Shown here one piece after another: positions 52,785 through 61,950 of a stretch of DNA of 64,000 nt (the stretch's first letter is position 1; every line of letters starts with the position of its first letter). Source of the DNA: Eubacteriaceae bacterium CHKCI004 (GTDB lineage Bacteria > Bacillota > Clostridia > Lachnospirales > Lachnospiraceae); contig FCNR01000042.1 of NCBI GenBank assembly GCA_900016875.1, forward strand, positions 1 through 64,000. The letters are read 5' to 3'. The notes under the pieces were generated by a model. The model was given only the letters and a program-made list of their open reading frames with translations. It had not been told where the DNA came from and did no database searches. The position numbers and the translations under genes were made by a program.

Positions 52785-53455
52785 TCTATTTCTGCCAGGT
52801 TCTGTATTCTTTTGTGGTCAATGATTTCGATGGTTCCCCGGCTCAGACGAATGAGTTGTTCATTCTGAAAATAACGGAGCATTCGTGTGACCACTTCCCT
52901 GGCAGTTCCAAGATGGTTGGCAATCTTCTCATGGGTGATTTTTATAATATCACTTTCCTCGATATTGCTTTCTTCCATGAGAAAGGCTGCCAGCCGTTTA
53001 TCGAAACTCTTCCAGAGTACCTGCTCCATGAGCCACATGACTTCAGAGAATCGACCGGCAATCACCTGATTGACGAAATTAGAGACTGGCAGAGATTCAT
53101 CCATGAGCTTTTTAAATATATCCGGCGGGATGATCCACAGTTCACTGTCTTTTTCTGCTTCGATAGTGATATCAAATTGCAGATTGCGAAGCATGCAGGA
53201 GGCGGAAAACATGCAGGTGTCCCGGTCGAACAGGCGATATATAGTAATTTCCCGGCCTTCCTGAGAGAGGATGTAGGCCCGCAGCTGACCTGAAGAGACA
53301 AGTAAAAGACCAAGGCAATCACTGGAACCGTTATGAATAACGATTCCTTTTTTTACGGTTCTTTTTACTGCAGAAGAAATCAGGAGCTCCTGCTGGTATG
53401 GTGTAAGTTCTTCCCAAAAAGGGAAAAAATCAGAAATATTCATGATATTCTCCAT
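52781..53455 (-). CDS. Crp/Fnr family transcriptional regulator
   Basis: 224 aa. N-terminal cyclic-nucleotide-type sensor domain without an FNR-like Cys cluster; C-terminal helix-turn-helix ITHEKIANHLGTAREVVTRMLRYFQ with R-E-V-V-T-R matching the CRP pattern R-E-x-x-x-R. Likely controls the adjacent sulfur operon through the TGTGA sites at 50366-50402. Signal unknown; no obvious cAMP-binding signature was verified. Confidence 0.9.
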   Translation of the reverse strand: MENIMNISDFFPFWEELTPYQQELLISSAVKRTVKKGIVIHNGSSDCLGLLLVSSGQLRAYILSQEGREITIYRLFDRDTCMFSASCMLRNLQFDITIEAEKDSELWIIPPDIFKKLMDESLPVSNFVNQVIAGRFSEVMWLMEQVLWKSFDKRLAAFLMEESNIEESDIIKITHEKIANHLGTAREVVTRMLRYFQNEQLIRLSRGTIEIIDHKRIQNLAEID

Positions 53456-53478
53456 TCTGTTACATTTTATAATGCGCT

Positions 53479-54540
53479 CTAGGGTTCCCGAAGCTTCACT
53501 TTGCCGGCAGCTTTGCGGCGTCGCTCGTCTTCGATGGCGGCATAATGTTTCCTGGTTGTATTGACGTCTTTATGTCCAAGCACATCTGCCACCAGATAAA
53601 TGTCTCCGGTCTCTTTATAAAGCTGTGTGCCATAGGTACTTCTAAGTTTGTGAGGAGTAATATTTTTTAAAGTTGTCACCGTCCGAGAATATTTTTTTAC
53701 CAGATTTTCCACCGCACGAACACTGATACGGCTGCGCTGCATGGACAGGAAAAGAGCGTCCTCGGATCCTTCTTTTGCTGTGATCAGCTCTCGCTCGTCA
53801 AGATAATCAAGAAGAGCCTCCCTGACTTCATCACCGAAATACAGGATTACTTCCGAACCTCCCTTGCGCAGAATCCTCATGCCGTTGGTGTCAAAATCCA
53901 GATCCTGAATATCAAGGCCGACACACTCGGATACACGTATTCCTGTACCGAGAAGAAGGGTCAGCATGGCAAGATCTCTGGTTTTTGTTTTATTGTGGTA
54001 TTTCTGCTGAGATTTTGTCAGTTTGTCGCCATTCTCCACAGAATCCAGCAGCTTGGCGATTTCATCAACTTCCAGACGAACAATGGCTTGTTCATGCTTT
54101 TTGGGCATATTTAAAAGACTGGCCGGATTATTTTGAATCTTTTGTTTGCGGTAGAAAAATTTATAAAAAGATCGGATGCTTGCCGCTTTGCGCATCCTTC
54201 CCCGTTCTTCGTTGGTATGTACTTTATTGTCCGGATCTTCATAAAGTTTGATATAATCCAGATATTCTTCCAGTTGTGTGAGAGTTATTTTATCGAGTAC
54301 ACTCAACGGCCACGATTTTACCGGTCCTTCCTCCAGATTCGGGTATTCTTCCTCCAGAAAACGGAAAAATATGCGGAGATCGTATCCGTAGGCAATTCTT
54401 GTACGAGAGGAAGTAGTAGGTTCAATTCCGCGGAAAAATTCTTTGCAAAAATCGGGAAGTTCCCGGCAGAGTTTCCGCAGACGCTTCTCGTTTTCAATGT
54501 TGATCTGGTCTGAATAACTGGCCCCCTGCACAGCATCCAC
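53479..54540 (-). CDS. Tyrosine recombinase (XerC/XerD-like)
   Basis: 353 aa. N-terminal SAM-like domain, catalytic Arg in GTGIRVSE, H-x-x-R box HKLRSTYG, and LGHKDVNTTRKHYA with the C-terminal His and Tyr. No phage genes or attachment repeats are nearby, so it is likely a housekeeping Xer-type protein. Longer than XerC by about 50 residues. GGAGGTG precedes ATG 54540. Confidence 0.88.
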   Translation of the reverse strand: MDAVQGASYSDQINIENEKRLRKLCRELPDFCKEFFRGIEPTTSSRTRIAYGYDLRIFFRFLEEEYPNLEEGPVKSWPLSVLDKITLTQLEEYLDYIKLYEDPDNKVHTNEERGRMRKAASIRSFYKFFYRKQKIQNNPASLLNMPKKHEQAIVRLEVDEIAKLLDSVENGDKLTKSQQKYHNKTKTRDLAMLTLLLGTGIRVSECVGLDIQDLDFDTNGMRILRKGGSEVILYFGDEVREALLDYLDERELITAKEGSEDALFLSMQRSRISVRAVENLVKKYSRTVTTLKNITPHKLRSTYGTQLYKETGDIYLVADVLGHKDVNTTRKHYAAIEDERRRKAAGKVKLREP

Positions 54541-54666
54541 CTCCTTGTCAGTAAAGCAGAATCAATGATTTATTTTGATTCTGTCCGTATCAAATGCAAA
54601 TAACTTCATTAAAACATTATTATTATAACACACTTTATCGGAAATAGAATAAATTTTGCAAAAAGA

Positions 54667-54692
54667 AAGTGTTATTTAATTAAATAACACTT
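54667..54692 (-). terminator. Perfect palindrome, terminator of the TtcA-like gene
   Basis: A 26-bp perfect palindrome, AAGTGTTATTTAA followed by its own reverse complement. On the minus strand it is followed by TCTTTTT, consistent with termination of the leftward gene at 54730. AT-rich, so an operator for the recombinase promoter is an alternative. Confidence 0.6.
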
Positions 54693-54729
54693 CTAGAAAA
54701 ATATCTTTACTTTTATAAAAACGAAGAAA

Positions 54730-55461
54730 CTACTTTTCTGAAACCGGCGGACATTTTGGATTTATGAGACCGTTTACGATAGCTCGGAACATCCGTGCCT
54801 TTGCTCCCGGGTTCTCGTGATTTAATTGATTGACCAGATTCTTAGCATATTCACGTTTGGTAGTTCCATCTACCGGACACGGGCTTTTTACAACCGGAAG
54901 CTGGTTGGCTTCCACAAATCCCTTTACGTCTCCCTCATACAGATACATCAACGGGCGGATCAGAGTGAGCCCGGTCCTGTCCAGGTATGTGACAGGAGAG
55001 AAGGTGTGGAGTCTTCCTTCATAGATCAGAGACATCATCATAGTCTCAATGATATCATCTTTGTGATGGGCGTAAGCAACCTTATTACATCCTATTTTTT
55101 TTACGACTTCATTGAGAGCGCCCTTACGCATTTTGGCGCAGAGAGAACAGGGATTGCTTTCGTTACGAACATCAAAGACAATCTCAGCAATATCAGTTTT
55201 GATAACTTCATATTCTACTTTTAATGTATCGCAAAGTTCACGGATTTTTTCCAGATTCAGATTCTGAAATCCCAGATCAACAGTGACAGCTACGATATCA
55301 AACTTTTTTGGGTAGAAATAACGAAGGTGGGCGAGAGCATAAAGCAGCGTCAGGCTGTCTTTCCCTCCGGAGATTCCCACGGCAATTTTGTCATTTTCCT
55401 CAATCATTCCGTATTCATCGATGGCTTTTCTTGTATAGCTTAATAATTGCTGTAATTTCAT
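54730..55461 (-). CDS. TtcA/TilS-like tRNA thiolation ATPase
   Basis: 243 aa. PP-loop SGGKDS at 31-36, CxxC-type CSLCAKMRKG and a further Cys in VKSPCPVDG, the pattern of the TtcA family that makes 2-thiocytidine in tRNA with an iron-sulfur cluster. ATG 55461 (MKLQQLL) has GAAAGGA about 10 nt upstream; an in-frame ATG further upstream does not look like the family. Confidence 0.87.
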   Translation of the reverse strand: MKLQQLLSYTRKAIDEYGMIEENDKIAVGISGGKDSLTLLYALAHLRYFYPKKFDIVAVTVDLGFQNLNLEKIRELCDTLKVEYEVIKTDIAEIVFDVRNESNPCSLCAKMRKGALNEVVKKIGCNKVAYAHHKDDIIETMMMSLIYEGRLHTFSPVTYLDRTGLTLIRPLMYLYEGDVKGFVEANQLPVVKSPCPVDGTTKREYAKNLVNQLNHENPGAKARMFRAIVNGLINPKCPPVSEK

Positions 55462-55678
55462 TTTTATCGGTTCCTTTCTCAATGCGTAACAATCAAAAAA
55501 TATACCATGAAAGCGCTGCCTGATAATTGGTATCACCTATTTGGCAGAATGCTTCATGGCGAAACTGCTAAGATGATAGCATGTATTTTTTTTAAATTCA
55601 ATACATAAGATTTTTTAACGGATATTATTTATGGGGAAAGATGGAATTCAATATATGAGGTACGCTGAAATTTCATTT

Positions 55679-55707
55679 TTGTTTTTGCATATAAATCATG
55701 GTATAAT
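55679..55707 (+). promoter_or_regulatory. Promoter of the GHL10-type gene
   Basis: TTGTTT (55679-55684), 17-bp spacer, TATAAT (55702-55707), about 30 bp before the start codon. Confidence 0.7.
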
Positions 55708-55737
55708 ATGCAAAAGAATCAGCATAAAGGAGGAAAC

Positions 55738-57108
55738 ATGAAACATTTTGTACAGAATCTGATTCTTGTCATTTTATTGACCATCCTGCTCCTGTTTTCC
55801 TATGCATTTGTACAGAAAAAAACGGAGAAGTTCGGATTTTCAGAATTTTATCAATTTTTGATGAATCATGAATCCGGACAGAATAACGAGAGGGCAGGAG
55901 AGAAGGAAGACGCACCGGCGGCAGAAAAACAAAACAGTACATACCGGGCGGTATGGCTTAGTTATCTGGAGTTTAACGCTTATCGCCGCTCTGTTGAGCA
56001 AAACAACGAGAATAATTTCCGGAAATTTTTCCGCCGGGTATTAAATCGGAGTAAAAAATGTGGTTTAAACAGAGTGATCGTGCAGGTGCGTCCTTTTGGA
56101 GATGCGCTGTATGAATCCGGTTACTTTCCATGGGCAGCATGTATCTCTGGAACACAGGGAACTGATCCTGGCTATGACCCGCTGGCGTTGATGGTGGAAC
56201 TTGCCCATAAGAAAGGCTTTCAGATTGAAGCTTGGATTAACCCTTACCGGGTGTCATCCGGCAGCGATCTTGATGTTCTTTCTACAGATAATCCGGCGAA
56301 AGTATGGGCGCTTTCCGATGATAAGACCCGGAATGTACTAAGCTATAACGGTGCACTGTATTACAATCCGTCCTCGCAGGAGGTACAGGAGCTTATCATA
56401 AATGGTGTGAAGGAAATCGTAGAAAACTATGAAGTGGATGGTATTCATATGGATGATTATTTTTATCCGACTTTCACTGAGAGCAACGTAAATTCTGCTT
56501 TTGATTCACTGGAATATCAGAAGGGACTGTCTGCGGGAGCTATTGAGAAGACGCTGACACTGGCTGACTGGAGACGGCAGAATGTCAATACTCTGGTGTC
56601 TGCAATATATCAGGCCATAAAATCTGCTAATGCTGACGTGACTTTCGGCATCAGTCCGGCAGGAAATCTTGATAACCTGAGAAGTGATCTGCAGTATTAT
56701 GTGGATGTCGATACATGGGTGAAGAGCGAAGGCTATATCGATTATGTGATGCCGCAGATTTATTGGGGATATACCAATAAGGAAGCGCCTTTTGATGAGA
56801 TACTGAAAGAGTGGGTGGAGCTTGCAGAAGGTTCGGATGTGAAGCTTTATGTGGGACTGCAGATGTACCGGCTTGGAACCAGTGATGATGGTCAAAGTGA
56901 TTATCAGGAACTGCAGGACGGCGCTTTAATTCAAAAAGAAATCACGCAGCTTGAACATACGTCGGCTGTGGGCGGATACTGTCTGTTCAGTTATCAGTAT
57001 CTCGATGCAGATAATAAAACTTATGACTATGATTCCAATGAATTTGCTGCAAAAAGAAAAAAGATTTTAAAAGAAACTGTAAAACATCTGATGGAAGGAA
57101 AGAAATAA
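55738..57108 (+). CDS. GHL10-type glycosyl hydrolase-like protein, membrane-anchored
   Basis: 456 aa. N-terminal membrane anchor (LILVILLTILLLFSYAFV, 8-25), a linker, then a TIM-barrel of the GHL10/DUF187 family: RAVWLSYLEFNAY, RVIVQVRPFGDALYES, IEAWINPYRVS, VDGIHMDDYFYP and VMPQIYWGY. The Asp-rich HMDDYF segment is the probable active site. Members act on cell-wall or extracellular glycans. ATG 55738 follows AAAGGAGG perfectly. Single gene with own promoter and terminator. Confidence 0.9.
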   Translation: MKHFVQNLILVILLTILLLFSYAFVQKKTEKFGFSEFYQFLMNHESGQNNERAGEKEDAPAAEKQNSTYRAVWLSYLEFNAYRRSVEQNNENNFRKFFRRVLNRSKKCGLNRVIVQVRPFGDALYESGYFPWAACISGTQGTDPGYDPLALMVELAHKKGFQIEAWINPYRVSSGSDLDVLSTDNPAKVWALSDDKTRNVLSYNGALYYNPSSQEVQELIINGVKEIVENYEVDGIHMDDYFYPTFTESNVNSAFDSLEYQKGLSAGAIEKTLTLADWRRQNVNTLVSAIYQAIKSANADVTFGISPAGNLDNLRSDLQYYVDVDTWVKSEGYIDYVMPQIYWGYTNKEAPFDEILKEWVELAEGSDVKLYVGLQMYRLGTSDDGQSDYQELQDGALIQKEITQLEHTSAVGGYCLFSYQYLDADNKTYDYDSNEFAAKRKKILKETVKHLMEGKK

Positions 57109-57218
57109 AATTCTGATCAGAAAATGAGTATTTAACGGATAAAGGCAAAAATACACTTAACTCTGCGTTAAAGTTGTGTTTTGCGAATAGTTGAGCCGGG
57201 CTCTCTTTCATATTAAAT

Positions 57219-57258
57219 AAAAAGGAACATCCACCCTTCTGTGCAGATGTTCCTTTTT
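57219..57258. terminator. Bidirectional terminator
   Basis: AAAAAGGAACATC and GATGTTCCTTTTT arms around a 14-nt loop, between convergent genes. Confidence 0.85.
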
Positions 57259-57270
57259 ATATTCTAAAAC

Positions 57271-58137
57271 TTAAGCTTCACAGGAAGCTACGATTACATA
57301 TTCATCCGGAATTCCGTAAATATTATCTACCGGTCCCAGTTTCCACTGGATCTTACAGAGGGTTTGCCCAATGACATCTTCAAAGTACAGCATTGCTATA
57401 CCTGCGTCTATCCGTTCTTCATATTCACTGACATCGTTGTCTTTACGCATGAGCAGGACAATTTTTCCACCGTCAATCAAAAATCTCCACGGCTGACGGT
57501 TCATGGTAGACGGCGCTTTTCTTACACAGTCCATCGGTTCATACAACGCTCGTTCCAATAATGTATTTACATCGGCGCCTTCTCCCCATTTGTCGATGTA
57601 GACCATTTCCTGCAGAGGCAGAACTTTTGACTGACTGCTTTCTTTTTTGCGCATATCTGCCTGGGAATAATTGTCGCCGGTCTTCAAGGCTCCCAAGGTG
57701 ATCGGCGCCTTCTTCTTGCCGTATCCGATAGTCAGGATACCCACAACCTCTTTATTTGTGACTATATTCAGCCGGTGTATCACTTTTTCGCTGCTCGTAA
57801 AAGTAATCCAGCAGGAATCGACGCCCAGCTCTGACGCCTTCATGGCAATGCTCTCTCCAACATATCCTGCATTTTCCAGATAGTGCTCCTTATTTTCGGA
57901 TAATAAAATAATATAATGCGGCGCATTGATCAAAATGCCATGATAACCTGCAAAACCGTCAAGCTGACGGTAAACCACATCATTGTCCATGATGCGAATA
58001 TCCATCTCGATATCATCGACCAATTTCGGGCAGGTGTTTGCATACTGCGAAAGTTCTTTGATAATCTTCGCATCTACTTTCTTTTCCTTATAATCCCTCA
58101 CAGAATATTTATTTAAAATAATATTTTTGTAATCCAT
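57271..58137 (-). CDS. Nitroreductase family protein
   Basis: 288 aa. Two nitroreductase-like halves with KYSVRDYKEKKVD at the start, GESIAMKASELGVDSCWI in the first half, and RKAPSTMNRQPWRFLI in the second, which is the usual FMN-binding SxxNxQPW type motif. FMN-dependent; substrate unknown. Good AGGAGG before ATG 58137. Confidence 0.88.
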   Translation of the reverse strand: MDYKNIILNKYSVRDYKEKKVDAKIIKELSQYANTCPKLVDDIEMDIRIMDNDVVYRQLDGFAGYHGILINAPHYIILLSENKEHYLENAGYVGESIAMKASELGVDSCWITFTSSEKVIHRLNIVTNKEVVGILTIGYGKKKAPITLGALKTGDNYSQADMRKKESSQSKVLPLQEMVYIDKWGEGADVNTLLERALYEPMDCVRKAPSTMNRQPWRFLIDGGKIVLLMRKDNDVSEYEERIDAGIAMLYFEDVIGQTLCKIQWKLGPVDNIYGIPDEYVIVASCEA

Positions 58138-58225
58138 TTACAGATTCCTCCTCTTTCTTTTTAATTGTCATAGCATATAGCGTTTTGATATTCTTCCCTA
58201 TTATAGCACAAAGAAGTGCAGGTAT

Positions 58226-59848
58226 CTATTTTCTTGAGAAAAAATGTTTGAGAAAAACATACATGACAATCACAAAAGCAATCAGATATCCCAAAGCGCC
58301 AAGGGCCGGTATCCCCAATATTTTGGGGGTCATGTCTGTCGTACAGATAATACTGGAACTGATCAGCAGCGCCATGACCCAAAGACCCATGACGATATTG
58401 CGGATCAGCCGCCGTAAAAGTTGTGACAGATCATCTGACACATGCAATTCCAGATTAACCTTTGTCTGTCCCTTCATGTGCCCCTGAAGGATATCGGCGG
58501 CCAGGGAAGGAATATCTATGGCGCGGCGCAGGGAACGGACAATACTCCTTACAGTTCCCTTCACTTCTTTTTTCAGATTCTCTTCCTGAAAAAACTGGTC
58601 TTTTATGCGCGCAGAAGCAATCTGTACCATATTAATATCGGGGCTGATGGAGGCAAGGATACCCTCCACGTGGGTGAGACCTCTGGCAAGCAGCGTCAAA
58701 CCGTGAGGCATGACAATCTGATTATTTTTCATGGTTTCCATGAGACTTTTTACCAGATCTGCGATATCAATACTCCCCATGTCAGCGGTGCCGTATTTTG
58801 CCATCAGTGCCTGCAGATCGTCATAAAGCTGACTCTGATCCGGTTTGCCCCGAAAATCTCCGATAGCAAGGACACAGTCCTGAATCATGCCGATATCGTT
58901 TAAGGCGACACCTTCCACAGCCCGGCTGATGAATTCACGGTCGCGGTCTGTAAGGCGTCCCATCATGCCCATGTCCATCCAGACAATTTTCCCGCCGCGG
59001 ACCATCACATTCCCCGGATGAGGATCTGCGTGAAAAAAGCCATCGTCAATGACCTGTTTGACAAAATTATCGACAAACTTAGTTCCCACTTCGTTTAAAT
59101 CATATCCGTTTGCCAGCAGATTAGCTTTATCATCAATGGCAAAGCCATTCACATATTCCATCACAAGAACCTGAGTAGTGGTATATTCCCTGTAAAGGCG
59201 GGGAACCTCCACAAAAACCACGTCGTCATTTTTATCAGCGAATTCTTCCATATTGGCGGCTTCCATGAGAAAATTCATCTCTTCCTGGGTTACCCGCCAA
59301 AGTTCCGTGAGGACTAAATCCAGATCCACCAGATCTTTGATGGCTACCGGAGGCAGAAGTTTGACTGCCCGCCGTAAAAGTCCGATATCTCTGGACATCG
59401 TTTCATAAATGCCCTGCCGCTGTACCTTTATGACAACCTCATCTCCGTTCTTTAACGTGGCACGGTGCACCTGCGCGATGGAAGCGGAACCCAGAGGCGT
59501 CATCTCAATATCTGAAAAAATCTGACGCCAGGAATAGCCGAAAGAGGCGTTGATGACCTCTTCTACCTGTGAAAACGGCATAGGAGGAACTTCAGAACGA
59601 AGTCTCATCAGTTCGTCACAGTACTTCTGTGGAAGAATATCGGAACGGCTGGACATAATCTGCCCCAGCTTAATATAAGTCGGTCCCAGATCTTCCAGTA
59701 TCTGCCGCAGTTTTTCCGGAGTAATACCCCGGGTGATCGAATTCTTCCTAAGCACCGCTGTCATCTCTTTCAGTCTTCCCCGGTAATTGTCAGAAGTACT
59801 GTTGTCTGAGGCATTGTTTTCCATAGGATCTGCTGTATTCTCCTGCAT
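58226..59848 (-). CDS. ABC1/UbiB family protein kinase-like protein
   Basis: 540 aa. UbiB-type motifs: KLGQIMSSRSDILPQ, the Ala-rich loop LGSASIAQVHRA, EMNFLMEAANM, VMEYVNG, and catalytic-loop/metal motifs HADPHPGN and VWMDMGMMG. Two C-terminal membrane helices. The family is an atypical ATPase linked to isoprenoid lipid (quinone) metabolism. Follows the phasin-like gene directly. Confidence 0.9.
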   Translation of the reverse strand: MQENTADPMENNASDNSTSDNYRGRLKEMTAVLRKNSITRGITPEKLRQILEDLGPTYIKLGQIMSSRSDILPQKYCDELMRLRSEVPPMPFSQVEEVINASFGYSWRQIFSDIEMTPLGSASIAQVHRATLKNGDEVVIKVQRQGIYETMSRDIGLLRRAVKLLPPVAIKDLVDLDLVLTELWRVTQEEMNFLMEAANMEEFADKNDDVVFVEVPRLYREYTTTQVLVMEYVNGFAIDDKANLLANGYDLNEVGTKFVDNFVKQVIDDGFFHADPHPGNVMVRGGKIVWMDMGMMGRLTDRDREFISRAVEGVALNDIGMIQDCVLAIGDFRGKPDQSQLYDDLQALMAKYGTADMGSIDIADLVKSLMETMKNNQIVMPHGLTLLARGLTHVEGILASISPDINMVQIASARIKDQFFQEENLKKEVKGTVRSIVRSLRRAIDIPSLAADILQGHMKGQTKVNLELHVSDDLSQLLRRLIRNIVMGLWVMALLISSSIICTTDMTPKILGIPALGALGYLIAFVIVMYVFLKHFFSRK

Positions 59849-60211
59849 CTACTCTTCCACCACATCCTCACTGGATGAGGTATTACAGCCGTCAGAAGAA
59901 TCCTCATCCATCTCTTCTCCCTCCGCCCTGGCAATCTGTTCTTTTAGCGCAGCCAGCTGTTCCGGCGTCATTTTATCGATCAAATCCTTTAATTCTTCAG
60001 GAGAAGAAGGTTTAACAGAAACATTGACATTAGATTTCATTTTTTCGCGAATATCGTGGCGCAGCTCCTGATTGAGAACCTTTCCCTGCTCCACGGTAAG
60101 CTCTCCCTTTTTTACCAAATCGTCAAGAATTTCTTTTGATTTTTCCGCGGTCATCGCTGCAGAACCGATACCCGCCAGTAATAATTTTCTGATGTTTTCG
60201 CCTAATTCCAT
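59849..60211 (-). CDS. Phasin-like small acidic protein
   Basis: 120 aa: helical KLLLAGIGSAAMTAEKSKEILDDLVKKGELTVEQGKVLNQEL, then an acidic tail. It resembles the phasin-like/PHA-granule regulator proteins often found before UbiB homologues in clostridia. Directly abuts the UbiB gene. Function unproven. Confidence 0.75.
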   Translation of the reverse strand: MELGENIRKLLLAGIGSAAMTAEKSKEILDDLVKKGELTVEQGKVLNQELRHDIREKMKSNVNVSVKPSSPEELKDLIDKMTPEQLAALKEQIARAEGEEMDEDSSDGCNTSSSEDVVEE

Positions 60212-60239
60212 AGTGACTCCTCCTTATTATAAAATGAAC

Positions 60240-60620
60240 TTAAAAAATACCGATAAAATCAAGAACCTTTGGAACAAAAATCACACATCCGATGATAGCC
60301 GCCATGATGGCGGATATGAGAACCGCCCCTGCCGCCGTATCTTTGGCGACCTTGGCCAGAGGCTTTCTCTCCTCTGTGACCAGATCCACCACAGATTCCA
60401 CCGCTGTATTGACAAGTTCCAAAGACAGGATCAATCCGAACAGAACGAGACAGATGCACCATTCCGTCACGGATAAATGTAAAACAAGCCCCGCTGCTAT
60501 GACAAGAAACATGAAGACACAATGTATCTTGATATTTCTTTCTTTTCTTATACATGTAAATATTCCCTCAAATGCATAAGAAAAGCTTTTATAGAGCGGA
60601 GCCTTTTTTCTGTCTGACAT
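60240..60620 (-). CDS. dgkA: Diacylglycerol/undecaprenol kinase family protein
   Basis: 126 aa with three membrane helices and the DgkA-family motif ELVNTAVESVVD. Phosphorylates undecaprenol or diacylglycerol at the membrane. ATG 60620 has AGGTG about 8 nt upstream; an in-frame ATG at 60650 is less likely. Confidence 0.9.
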   Translation of the reverse strand: MSDRKKAPLYKSFSYAFEGIFTCIRKERNIKIHCVFMFLVIAAGLVLHLSVTEWCICLVLFGLILSLELVNTAVESVVDLVTEERKPLAKVAKDTAAGAVLISAIMAAIIGCVIFVPKVLDFIGIF

Positions 60621-60893
60621 ATGAATCACCTGCTTTGGCGCGGTTTTCAAATCAGTGTAATCTGACCGGGTCTTTGAGAAAACCGCACAATTTTTTAATT
60701 ATTATATTGTATATTGTACCACAAATTAGACAGTTTGTGCACATCTAAAAAACACGTATTTATGCGGAAAATTCAGTATATAAAGCGAAGCAAGATTACC
60801 CAAAATGATACCATTTAGTAACAAATTAGTAACACAATTTTACTTCCTGATTTGGGCTATTTCTTTTTATTTTTTGTACTTTTTTCAGTTATT

Positions 60894-61949
60894 TTAAAAA
60901 AAAGCACATCTCAAACTGCTGAAAAAATAACAAATGACAGCCCCGCTTCCGGCAGCCGCGGCAGTTCCCATGAGCCTGAGTCGATGCAGAGCCATAGGGC
61001 TTTTTTCTCCTAACAGAAATGTAGTGAAGTTCTCCGTCTGTTTCTCCGCCCATCGGCTCCAGAAGGAGAAGTCCGACCAGCGGGTGGGAATCATATCTTC
61101 CGGAATCTGCGGATGAATTCCCGTCAGAAAGAAAAACAGCCACACAAGGCACAACAACAGCAGCGCAGCCAGCAGAACCCGGACCGGATATCGCCGGTTT
61201 TTTCTCATCAGAGAAAATGTTTGTCCCAGCAGGCTGCTCCACAGCACCACCGGCAGCAAAAAACTGAATGCCGCTGCCAGATCGGATATCCCTTTCTGGC
61301 GGCTGATCTCTCCTGTAATCCCATGCCGGACCATAAATTCCTCTATTTGACTGGAGTTGCCCTGCTGCTTTTTACCGTTGCTTCCTTCCGATGGGAACCG
61401 CAGGGAAATATGATGAAAGGCGACGGCTCTGCTGCCGCCTCCAGCGACTCCATTTTCAAAAGATACTCCGTTTCCAGCGGAGTCATGGTCAAAAACGGCC
61501 TCCTGCACCACAAGTACCGGCGTATCCTCCGGAAGAATTCCGCGGATGGTGAAAGTCTCTCCATTGTACTGAAGTTCACTATTGACAACGTTCCGGCTCC
61601 CGAACAGGGTTTCCGCTGTGAGAGCGTCAATGAGGCAGCCGCCGGTATCGTCCTTTTTCAGCACCGGTCCGTCAAAAAGCAGATCTGAATCTCCATTCAG
61701 CAAAAGAGCGGATACATTTTCCTGCCGGTCCCACGCTGTATTTTCCACCAGTGCGTCTTTTTCTTCCTCCCAGAGAGTGAAAAGAAGCGGCGAGTCCTGC
61801 TGCTTTTCCAGCATCCGCATCTCTTCGGCGGCGTCTCCCGTGACAGTGTCTCCCGCCAGGAGAATCTCTGCATCGGCGGTCGGAGACAGTCCGGCGGCGG
61901 CAATTCTTGCCAGGACAAATAAGACGATGGACAGCGCTGTCATAAACAT
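60894..61949 (-). CDS. MacB-like membrane protein, permease-like
   Basis: 351 aa. One N-terminal helix (ALSIVLFVLARIAAAGLS), a large external region of about 210 residues with the ASGSRNVVN, YNGETFTIRGIL pattern of MacB-type periplasmic domains, then three C-terminal helices. ATG 61949 follows the stop of the HlyD-like gene by one base (TAGTATG), so it is translationally coupled. It lacks the long FtsX domain and any ATPase. Role with the adaptor is probably in export or envelope function; call tentative. Confidence 0.5.
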   Translation of the reverse strand: MFMTALSIVLFVLARIAAAGLSPTADAEILLAGDTVTGDAAEEMRMLEKQQDSPLLFTLWEEEKDALVENTAWDRQENVSALLLNGDSDLLFDGPVLKKDDTGGCLIDALTAETLFGSRNVVNSELQYNGETFTIRGILPEDTPVLVVQEAVFDHDSAGNGVSFENGVAGGGSRAVAFHHISLRFPSEGSNGKKQQGNSSQIEEFMVRHGITGEISRQKGISDLAAAFSFLLPVVLWSSLLGQTFSLMRKNRRYPVRVLLAALLLLCLVWLFFFLTGIHPQIPEDMIPTRWSDFSFWSRWAEKQTENFTTFLLGEKSPMALHRLRLMGTAAAAGSGAVICYFFSSLRCAFF

Positions 61950-61950
61950 A

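Noticed and set aside
53479-54540. Tyrosine recombinase as part of an integrated element
   Set aside because: No attachment repeats, phage or conjugation genes around it; gene order is ordinary chromosomal.
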